From contig JABDJF010000449.1 of the NCBI GenBank assembly GCA_013002645.1, positions 1 to 11,528 of the forward strand: a stretch of DNA of 11,528 nt, written 5' to 3'. This stretch comes from Myxococcales bacterium (GTDB lineage Bacteria; Myxococcota_A; Polyangia; Polyangiales; Houyiibacteriaceae). The notes under the pieces are model-generated. The model saw only the letters and a list, made by a program, of their open reading frames with translations, did not search any database and was not told the DNA's origin. The translations under genes and the position numbers were made by a program. The first letter of the stretch is position 1. Each line of letters opens with the position of its first letter. Shown here in pieces: positions 6,940 through 11,528 of the stretch.

Positions 6940-7296
6940 ATGGAAGTCTGGATCTGTCGGGTAGAGGAGCTACGCGCCGGTATCGTCCGTACGACCCAGC
7001 TCGGCCACGATGATGACGGGATCCCGATCACGGCCCTCGTGCTTCGCGATGAGGACGGCGCAATCGTCGCCTATCGCAATCTTTGTAGGCATCTGCCCGT
7101 GCCGCTCGACGGAGGCACCGGGGAGCTGTTGAGCGAAGATGGGGCACACCTGGTTTGTGGGACGCACGGAGCGACCTACCGCCTGCTCGACGGCTACTGC
7201 GTCGATGGGCCCTGCGAGGGGCTTTCGCTCCAGCGACTGCATGTGCGGGATGAGGCGGGAGACGTCTATGTCTCGGTTCGCCCCCATCCGGGCTGA
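6940..7296 (+). CDS. Small stand-alone Rieske [2Fe-2S] protein
   Basis: The 118-residue soluble protein consists of little more than one Rieske fold. The cluster ligands are visible as C49-R-H51 and C73-G-T-H76 in NLCRHLP and LVCGTHGATYRLLDG, with the usual GAxYRxxDGxCxxGPCxGxxL continuation (77-97) that also holds C87 and C92. There is no signal peptide, membrane anchor, oxygenase catalytic domain or reductase domain, so it resembles a Rieske-type ferredoxin or the small subunit of nitrite-reductase/dioxygenase systems. No redox partner is encoded nearby, so its electron donor and acceptor are unknown. GGAAGG at 6925-6930, inside the end of the phosphatase gene, is a fair ribosome-binding site nine bases from the ATG. 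The four-base gap argues for co-transcription with the phosphatase. Confidence 0.88.
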   Translation: MEVWICRVEELRAGIVRTTQLGHDDDGIPITALVLRDEDGAIVAYRNLCRHLPVPLDGGTGELLSEDGAHLVCGTHGATYRLLDGYCVDGPCEGLSLQRLHVRDEAGDVYVSVRPHPG

Positions 7297-7356
7297 GCCG
7301 CGTCAGCTGGCCGCATTTGGGGGGACCGACTTTGATTCGCTAGGCTGTTCGGCTGC

Positions 7357-7375
7357 CGGAGCCACGTCGGCTCCG
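7357..7375 (+). other. Hairpin just upstream of the lipoprotein start
   Basis: CGGAGCC and GGCTCCG form a perfect 7-bp stem around the loop ACGTC, ending 12 bases before the ATG at 7388. No U-tract follows, so it is not a standard intrinsic terminator. It could shape the 5' leader of the lipoprotein mRNA, stabilise the 3' end of the upstream pair, or be chance in GC-rich DNA. Confidence 0.45.
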
Positions 7376-7387
7376 AATGGGGGATGC

Positions 7388-8122
7388 ATGCATAAGTACG
7401 CTTGGTTGGTTTTGAGTATGGGATTGGTCTTCAGCGTCGTTGGTTGTGGCGACGAGTCGGGCAGCAACGGCAGCGGTTCGGGCGGCAGCGCCGGCTCCGG
7501 CGGTAGCGGCGGAACAGCCGGCGGTGGCGGTAGCGGCACCACAGCCACCGTCACCGGGACGGTCAGCGTGGAAGCCTTGGCGGGGAGCTCCAACGTCGAA
7601 GGAGCCACGGTCGGCGTCCTCGGCACGACGACGACGGCGACGAGCGACATGAACGGTGACTTCTCGCTCGAGTCCCCGGTTGGCACGGTACTGTTTCTTA
7701 CCACCGCGCCAAATACCTGGGGTGAGCTCTTGGCTGACGACGTCCCGGCGGCGGGGCTCGCCGGGCTCGACCCGCAGGTGCTTGCAGACGACGTGGTTGC
7801 GGAAGTCGCGTCGGAGATTGGCCAGGCCATCGATCCAGCGAAGGGGATCGTCGTCGTCGAGTTCGGTGGTGAGGTCGCCACGGGCGGCGAGACTGCCGAT
7901 CTCGGGGTGACCTACGGGGTCGCGCTCGTGTTTGACGCCGATGAAAACGCCGTGCTCGGTAACACGCTCATCGCGGGGGGTGACACGGTCATCGTCTTTG
8001 CCAACGTTGACATCGTCGCAGACGTGATGCCGACGGCGACGGGTTGCTCACTCGAGTTCCCGGCGGCCGTGTATCCGGCTCAGGCGAAGACGATCACCGC
8101 GGTCGACGTGGCCTGTCCGTAA
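7388..8122 (+). CDS. Secreted lipoprotein with Gly/Ser linker, function unknown
   Basis: The 244-residue product starts with a lipoprotein signal peptide: K3, a hydrophobic stretch (about 4-18) and the lipobox VVGC with Cys20 as lipidation site. Residues about 21-52 form a linker almost wholly of Gly and Ser, common in Myxococcota envelope proteins. From about 53 to 105 the pattern TVTGTVSVEA, EGATVGVLGT, SDMNGDFSLESPVGT resembles a carboxypeptidase-regulatory-like beta-sandwich. The rest (about 106-244) is beta-rich, acidic and not recognised. C220 and C243 could pair as a disulfide outside the cytoplasm. The ATG at 7388 is chosen over upstream in-frame codons because it opens the signal peptide and has GGGGG at 7379-7383. 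A strong terminator follows, so this gene ends the plus-strand unit. Lipoprotein status is well supported; its role is unknown. Confidence 0.85.
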   Translation: MHKYAWLVLSMGLVFSVVGCGDESGSNGSGSGGSAGSGGSGGTAGGGGSGTTATVTGTVSVEALAGSSNVEGATVGVLGTTTTATSDMNGDFSLESPVGTVLFLTTAPNTWGELLADDVPAAGLAGLDPQVLADDVVAEVASEIGQAIDPAKGIVVVEFGGEVATGGETADLGVTYGVALVFDADENAVLGNTLIAGGDTVIVFANVDIVADVMPTATGCSLEFPAAVYPAQAKTITAVDVACP

Positions 8123-8144
8123 ACGGCAGCCTATGACATGAATG

Positions 8145-8178
8145 ACGGGCTGGCGGCGATGTCGTCAGCCCGTTTTTT
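8145..8178 (+). terminator. Rho-independent terminator after the lipoprotein gene
   Basis: ACGGGCTG (8145-8152) pairs perfectly with CAGCCCGT (8166-8173), and four more pairs including two G-U extend the stem inward. A run of six T (8173-8178) follows. It lies 22 bases after the lipoprotein stop and overlaps the last codons of map on the other strand. No U-tract follows in the map direction, so it appears one-way. Confidence 0.9.
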
Positions 8179-9022
8179 CTTGCTTGGCGCGCCAAGCGGC
8201 GGGCGACGAAAGCGGACCGATGTCGGCCCAGGGCTTGTCCTCGGAGTGGCGAACGATGTTCTTGCGAGCCGTGAGCACCTCGACGCCGTCCCGCGTCACC
8301 AAGACCGTGTGCTCGAATTGCGCCGAGAGCGACCGGTCCATCGTCAAAACCGTCCATTCATCGTCCATCACCTCGGTCTGGTAGCCGCCGATGTTGATCA
8401 TCGGTTCGATGGTGAAGACCATGCCGGCCTTCAAGCGCTTGTCTTTACCGCGGCGGCCGAAGTGCGGGATCTGGGGCGGCATGTGGAACTCGCGGCCGAC
8501 GCCGTGTCCGACATAGTCCCGAACGACCGAGCACCCCTTGCCTTCGGCATACTCTTGAATCGCGGCGCCAATGTCGCCGATGCGATTGCCGTGCTTCACT
8601 TCCGCGATGCCGAGCTCGAGGCAGCGCCGCGCGGTCTCCACGACCAGGATCGCTTCGTCGCTCGGCTGGCCTACGTAAAACGTCACGCTCGTATCCCCGT
8701 GGTATCCGTGCTCCTTCGGCAGATAGCTGGTGACGTCGACATTGACGATGTCGCCGTCTTCGAGGACTTGGTCCCCCGGAATCCCGTGGCAGACGCAGTC
8801 GTTGACGCTGGTGCAAACGCTCTTGGGAAAGCCTTTGTAGTCGAGTGGGGACGGATACGCGTCTCGGGAAACGATGTATTCGTGTACGAAACGGTCGATC
8901 TCGTCGGTGGCAATACCTGGGCGGATCATCTCTCCCACCTCGATCAGGCAATCAGCCGCGAGTTGGCAGGACCGTCGCATGTCTTGGAGCATGCGCGGCG
9001 TCATGAGCTCGATGGCAGACAA
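8165..9022 (-). CDS. map: Type I methionine aminopeptidase
   Basis: This enzyme removes the initiator methionine from nascent proteins with two metal ions. Numbered from the TTG at 9022 (285 residues), it shows substrate-site H79 in VCHGIPGD and metal ligands D96 (VNVDVTS), D110 (YHGDTS), H173 (VGHGVG), E206 (FTIEPM) and E237 (FEHTV), so it should be active. The D96-D110 spacing is three residues longer than in E. coli. There is no N-terminal zinc-finger or SEC-C extension, and a short tail follows the catalytic domain. TTG at 9022 is preferred because GAGGAA lies just upstream and the sequence from there aligns with family N-termini. ATG at 9004 is the alternative. A TTG at 9070 would lie upstream of the predicted transcription start and is rejected. 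It converges with the lipoprotein gene. Confidence 0.95.
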   Translation of the reverse strand: MSAIELMTPRMLQDMRRSCQLAADCLIEVGEMIRPGIATDEIDRFVHEYIVSRDAYPSPLDYKGFPKSVCTSVNDCVCHGIPGDQVLEDGDIVNVDVTSYLPKEHGYHGDTSVTFYVGQPSDEAILVVETARRCLELGIAEVKHGNRIGDIGAAIQEYAEGKGCSVVRDYVGHGVGREFHMPPQIPHFGRRGKDKRLKAGMVFTIEPMINIGGYQTEVMDDEWTVLTMDRSLSAQFEHTVLVTRDGVEVLTARKNIVRHSEDKPWADIGPLSSPAAWRAKQEKTG

Positions 9023-9026
9023 GGGA

Positions 9027-9032
9027 TTCCTC
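9027..9032 (-). promoter_or_regulatory. map: Shine-Dalgarno deciding the map start
   Basis: GAGGAA on the minus strand lies four bases before TTG (9022) but 22 bases before the ATG at 9004. It therefore favours the TTG as initiation codon. Confidence 0.55.
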
Positions 9033-9050
9033 AGGCGAAGCGCCGAAGCC

Positions 9051-9078
9051 GTTCTAGGACAGGGCCGCAAATTGTCGA
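9051..9078 (-). promoter_or_regulatory. map: Candidate sigma-70 promoter of map
   Basis: TCGACA (9078-9073, five of six matches to the -35 consensus) and TAGAAC (9056-9051, four of six) are 16 bases apart. The start site would be near 9044, leaving a leader of about 22 bases containing the GAGGAA site before TTG at 9022. Confidence 0.5.
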
Positions 9079-9160
9079 GCGAACGGGCCCCATGCGGCTG
9101 ATTTGACCCTGCGTCGGGATGGCACTAAGTAGCCGCTTCGAGAGGCTTTTGGGCTTTTTT

Positions 9161-9394
9161 ATGCCAGACACGTACAACAACGTTCCGATGAGTGAGTCGA
9201 TGGCCGAACGAACCGCGAAGGAAGACGCGTTTTGGACCGGCCCGAAGCTCATCGTCTTGAGCTTCGTGACTCTCGCGATCGCCTTCGCGCTTCTCTGGTC
9301 GATGGCCGAAGGCATCATCGGCCCCGTGCAGCACGACGCCGACTACGGTCACGAGCAGCATCTGCTTCAGCCCGGCGGCGGGCCGCTCGATTGA
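9161..9394 (+). CDS. Small single-pass membrane protein, unknown
   Basis: Not recognised. From the ATG at 9161 the product has 77 residues: a polar N-terminus with many acidic and basic residues, one hydrophobic segment (KLIVLSFVTLAIAFALLW, roughly residues 30-47), and a short His/Asp/Gly-rich C-terminal tail (HDADYGHEQH). The N-terminus is probably cytoplasmic, but charge balance alone does not settle topology. An in-frame ATG at 9119 would add 14 residues, but that stretch has T-rich, low-GC third positions and no ribosome-binding site. ATG at 9188 or 9200 would give shorter forms. Strong GC bias at third positions from 9161 on, and a single clean membrane helix, support a real gene. It sits alone between map (divergent) and a small convergent gene. 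Confidence 0.6.
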   Translation: MPDTYNNVPMSESMAERTAKEDAFWTGPKLIVLSFVTLAIAFALLWSMAEGIIGPVQHDADYGHEQHLLQPGGGPLD

Positions 9395-9417
9395 GCCTGT
9401 TCCCTGAACGCGCGCGA

Positions 9418-9597
9418 TCAGAAGTCGAAATCGAGCTCTTTCGGCTCGTCGTTCTTGAGTGAGTCGTCTTCGCCGGGCTCGAAGGTGGCTTCGGAGTAGA
9501 GATCGTCCAGAGACCATCCGGCCTTGTGGTGGCGGCGCAGCTCCTCGCGCTCGAACTCGGCCATGTTCTGATAGTTCTTCGGTCCTCTAGGGCGCAT
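9418..9597 (-). CDS. Small charged hypothetical protein
   Basis: Not recognised. From the ATG at 9597 it encodes 59 residues: a basic N-terminal half likely to be helical (NMAEFEREELRRHHKAGWSL) with a following LDDLY, and a strongly acidic tail ending in KELDFDF. There is no signal peptide, membrane segment or Cys. The ATG at 9597 is chosen because GGGAGGGG (9600-9607) lies directly upstream; an in-frame ATG at 9624 would add nine residues but lacks such a site. It is divergent from parA across a 151-bp gap and convergent with the small membrane protein. The split-charge design would suit a nucleic-acid- or protein-binding adaptor, but that is speculation. Confidence 0.65.
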   Translation of the reverse strand: MRPRGPKNYQNMAEFEREELRRHHKAGWSLDDLYSEATFEPGEDDSLKNDEPKELDFDF

Positions 9598-9671
9598 GTC
9601 CCCTCCCTTTTGCCACCGCGCCATCCCAGAGGTGGTATGGCATGTGACTACTTTATCCTACATCTCGGCAC

Positions 9672-9699
9672 ACCCTACCCAGCGCGATCGAGATGGCAA
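9672..9699 (-). promoter_or_regulatory. Weak candidate promoter for the 59-residue charged protein
   Basis: On the minus strand TTGCCA (9699-9694) and TAGGGT (9677-9672) are 16 bases apart, giving a start near 9665 and a leader of about 70 bases. The -10 match is modest. It lies in the shared gap with parA. Confidence 0.25.
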
Positions 9700-9713
9700 A
9701 AAAACGGACGAGA

Positions 9714-9742
9714 TTGAAACCACGGACCTGCGCTGGTAGACG
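9714..9742 (+). promoter_or_regulatory. parA: Candidate promoter of parAB implying a leaderless parA mRNA
   Basis: TTGAAA (9714-9719) and TAGACG (9737-9742) are 17 bases apart. The predicted start site coincides with the A of the parA ATG at 9749. No good Shine-Dalgarno precedes that ATG, and an in-frame TAG at 9737 excludes a longer protein. The -10 match is weak. Confidence 0.3.
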
Positions 9743-9748
9743 CAGTCC

Positions 9749-10519
9749 ATGAGTCGGGTGGTAGCGATCGCCAATCAGAAGGGTGGCGTCGGGAAGACGA
9801 CCACGGCCGTCAACCTGGGGGCCAGCCTGGCCGTGGCCGAGCAACGCGTGCTTTTGGTCGATCTCGATCCGCAGGGCAACGCATCCACCGGTGTGGGAAT
9901 GAGCCCCGGCGACGAAGACCTCGAGGGCTCGTACGAGCTGTTGCTCGCCGAAGTCGAGACCGCCGACGTGATCTACGAAACCGACATGCCGTACATGCAC
10001 GTCATAGCGGCGACGCAAGACCTGGTCGGGGCCGAGCGCGATCTTCTGCAGGCCGACGACAGCGCGATGCGTTTGCGCAAGGCGCTCGATGTCGTGCGCG
10101 ACGATTACGACTTCATCGTCATCGACTGCCCGCCCTCGCTCGGCATGTTGACCATCAACGCCTTGACCGCGGCTGACATCGTCATGGTCCCACTTCAGTG
10201 CGAGTACTACGCGCTCGAAGGTTTGTCGCAGCTGGTGGGAACGATCGAGCGGGTGCGCGCTTCGGTGAACGAGCATCTGGAGATTCATGGCGTGGTGCTC
10301 ACGATGTTTGATTCGCGCAACAATCTCGCCAACGAAGTGGCCGACGAGGTTCGGCGCCACTTTCACGTCTATGAGACGATTATCCCGCGAAACGTGCGCC
10401 TCGCGGAGGCTCCTTCGCATGGCAAACCGGTGATTTTGTATGACGCCTCGTCGCGGGGCTCGTACACCTATCTAAACCTGGCGCGCGAGTTGCTCGAGGA
10501 TCTGGAGGTAGCGGCTTAG
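9749..10519 (+). CDS. parA: Chromosome-partitioning ATPase ParA (Soj)
   Basis: ParA dimerises on ATP, coats the nucleoid and is released by ParB-parS, pulling replicated origins apart. The 256-residue protein carries the deviant Walker A KGGVGKTT (11-18) with signature Lys11 and Lys16, the A' motif LLVDLDPQGNAS (35-46), and Walker B FIVIDCPPS (122-130). The later conserved stretch MVPLQCEYYALEGLSQL (about 145-165) and the PRNVRLAEAPSHGKP signature (about 212-226) of chromosomal ParA/Soj proteins follow. There is no N-terminal DNA-binding domain as in plasmid type Ia ParA, so it is a chromosomal-type protein that starts directly at the P-loop domain. parB follows with a one-base overlap (TAG/GTG), implying coupled translation. 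Confidence 0.97.
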   Translation: MSRVVAIANQKGGVGKTTTAVNLGASLAVAEQRVLLVDLDPQGNASTGVGMSPGDEDLEGSYELLLAEVETADVIYETDMPYMHVIAATQDLVGAERDLLQADDSAMRLRKALDVVRDDYDFIVIDCPPSLGMLTINALTAADIVMVPLQCEYYALEGLSQLVGTIERVRASVNEHLEIHGVVLTMFDSRNNLANEVADEVRRHFHVYETIIPRNVRLAEAPSHGKPVILYDASSRGSYTYLNLARELLEDLEVAA

Positions 10520-11373
10520 TGGCTCGCAGACGCCTGGGGCGTGGCTTGGACGGCTTGCTTCCTGCGGCGCCGCCGGCGTCGGAACGCTCCGCGAGGAACA
10601 CCGCGGCGATCGAGGACCTCCACCCGGGCCGGATGCAGCCTCGCGGCCGGATGGGCGCAGCGGGGCTTGCCGAGCTCGCCGCGTCCATTCGAGAGCACGG
10701 TGTCCTCGAGCCGATTCTCGTTCGCAAGCGGGCTTCGGGCGGTTTCGAGATCATCGCAGGCGAACGGCGTTGGCGCGCTGCGCAGCAGGCGGGCTTGAAA
10801 GAGGTGCCGGTCTTTCAACATGACCTCGGAGACGAGGCAGCGTTCGAGGCCGCGCTCGTCGAGAACCTGCAGCGGGAAGACCTGAACCCGCTCGAGACCG
10901 CGCGCGCGTTTCAGCGGCTGGTCGATGACTACGGATACACGCAAGAGATCATCGCGACCAAGGTGGGCAAAGAACGGTCCACGGTGGCCAACGCCTTGCG
11001 TCTCTTGAAGCTTCCAAAGGACGTGATGGACCTCGTCGAAGACGGCCAGCTGAGCGAAGGCCACGGCCGCGCCCTACTCTCGGCGCCGAACGTGTCGAGC
11101 ATGAAGAAGCTTGCGCGAAGCGCGGTGTCCAAGGGCTGGAGCGTCCGCGAGGCCGAACGCCATGCCCGCCGTGCGGCGCGGGGCGATGGTGGTGAGTCGG
11201 CGCCCAAGAAGGCCGGCAAGAGCACCAATGTGCGCGACCTAGAGCTTCGTTTGTCCCGCGCGCTGGGCTCGACAACGAAGATTCAGGAAAGCGGCAAAGA
11301 GCGCGGACAGATTCGGATCAACTACGCGAGCTTCGACGAGCTCGATCGGCTCATCGAGAAGCTGACTTCGTAG
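10519..11373 (+). CDS. parB: Chromosome-partitioning protein ParB (Spo0J), CTPase/DNA-binding
   Basis: ParB loads at parS, spreads as a CTP-dependent clamp, stimulates ParA and recruits Smc-ScpAB. The 284 residues show an N-terminal RRRLGRGLDGLLP (3-15, the region that stimulates ParA in relatives), QPR (40-42), the CTP-binding elements GVLEPILVR (61-69), GERRWRA (81-87) and ENLQREDLNPLE (115-126), and the helix-turn-helix YTQEIIATKVGKERSTVANALRLL split over 140-163. SEGHGRALLS (179-188) and a C-terminal dimerisation domain after a basic linker (about 216-236) follow. The start is GTG at 10519, sharing its first base with the last base of the parA stop. GGAGG at 10504-10508 supports it. The presence of scpAB in the same window fits the known ParB-to-condensin link. 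Confidence 0.97.
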   Translation: MARRRLGRGLDGLLPAAPPASERSARNTAAIEDLHPGRMQPRGRMGAAGLAELAASIREHGVLEPILVRKRASGGFEIIAGERRWRAAQQAGLKEVPVFQHDLGDEAAFEAALVENLQREDLNPLETARAFQRLVDDYGYTQEIIATKVGKERSTVANALRLLKLPKDVMDLVEDGQLSEGHGRALLSAPNVSSMKKLARSAVSKGWSVREAERHARRAARGDGGESAPKKAGKSTNVRDLELRLSRALGSTTKIQESGKERGQIRINYASFDELDRLIEKLTS

Positions 11374-11385
11374 GGCTTCACGGGC

Positions 11386-11491
11386 GGGGCGCGGAAAAAA
11401 GCGCGACGCGGGGGTGCGACGGACGGCCCGGCGTCATAGCGGGGCTCGGAAAAAGGCGCGACGCGGGACTGCGTCGAACGGCTCAGCTTGC
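11386..11491. repeat. Two degenerate 55-bp tandem units downstream of parB
   Basis: The block beginning GGGGCGCGGAAAAA at 11386 recurs as GGGGCTCGGAAAAA at 11441. Both continue with a shared GCGCGACGCGGG, TGCG and ACGGC, decaying after about 40 bases. The period is 55 bases. No open reading frame of interest spans them. Whether more units lie beyond 11528 cannot be seen. Confidence 0.7.
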
Positions 11492-11495
11492 AAAG

Positions 11496-11526
11496 GTGGC
11501 CGGAGGGGCTGGAGGCCTGAGGCCAC
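11496..11526. repeat. Imperfect inverted repeat at the right window edge
   Basis: GTGGCC (11496-11501) and GGCCAC (11521-11526) can form a 6-bp stem, with a nested GGCC-TGA-GGCC at 11514-11524. No T-tract is visible before the window ends. It might belong to a parB terminator or to the repeat region; evidence is thin. Confidence 0.35.
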
Positions 11527-11528
11527 GC

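Noticed and set aside
6198..7031. Minus-strand frame of 277 codons opposite the phosphatase and Rieske genes
   Set aside because: It is the shadow of two genes with intact metal and cluster motifs. It also spans their boundary.
7139..7387. Upstream extension of the lipoprotein frame into the Rieske gene
   Set aside because: The signal peptide and lipobox start at 7388 with a G-rich ribosome-binding site. The upstream part overlaps Rieske coding sequence in another frame.
8138..9106. Plus-strand frame of 322 codons opposite map
   Set aside because: map has all catalytic ligands on the minus strand, and this frame also contains the lipoprotein terminator.
9128..9160. AGCC...GGCT followed by T-runs as a terminator
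   Set aside because: The stem is only four pairs and no plus-strand gene ends just upstream.
1..11528. CRISPR array, tRNA/rRNA genes, insertion sequences, phage or toxin-antitoxin genes
   Set aside because: I saw no regularly spaced repeats, cloverleaf-like sequence, transposase motifs or phage proteins on reading both strands; nothing supports such a call.

Overview
This is a GC-rich, gene-dense stretch of bacterial chromosome. The best guess is a Myxococcota / deltaproteobacteria-type organism. The grounds are high GC with G/C-ending codons, a lipoprotein with a long Gly/Ser linker after the lipobox, separate alpha and beta glycyl-tRNA synthetase subunits next to ppdK, and a chromosomal-type parAB pair. 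This is inference from gene style and order, not a taxonomic match.

Minus-strand block (1-6164). Six genes run collinearly from right to left: bcp (thiol peroxidase), scpA, scpB (condensin partners of Smc), glyQ, glyS (two-subunit glycyl-tRNA synthetase) and ppdK (pyruvate phosphate dikinase, cut by the left edge). scpA/scpB and scpB/glyQ overlap by an ATGA, and ppdK starts inside the end of glyS, so this is very probably one operon. A perfect TTGACA lies just upstream of bcp. Antioxidant defence, chromosome compaction, tRNA charging and C3 metabolism share one transcript without forming an obvious pathway.

Plus-strand block (6258-8178). A calcineurin-fold phosphatase of the ApaH/PrpE type is followed after 4 nt by a small stand-alone Rieske [2Fe-2S] protein. 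Then comes a secreted lipoprotein of unknown function, closed by a convincing intrinsic terminator that also reaches the end of map.

Right part (8165-11528). map (methionine aminopeptidase) is on the minus strand with a readable promoter and Shine-Dalgarno sequence. Two small unknown proteins follow, a single-pass membrane protein (+) and a 59-residue charged protein (-). Next is the chromosome-partitioning pair parA-parB, with parB starting on the last base of the parA stop codon. After parB the last 155 bases carry no gene I can support, but hold two degenerate 55-bp tandem units and a small inverted repeat.

The window is mostly housekeeping. I see no phage, transposon, CRISPR, toxin-antitoxin or biosynthetic cluster, and no clearly new multi-gene system. 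The points most worth a second look are the DDDE-repeat tail of ScpB that also carries the glyQ ribosome-binding site, apparent leaderless starts of three genes, the phosphatase-Rieske pair, the two small orphan proteins, and the post-parB repeats.
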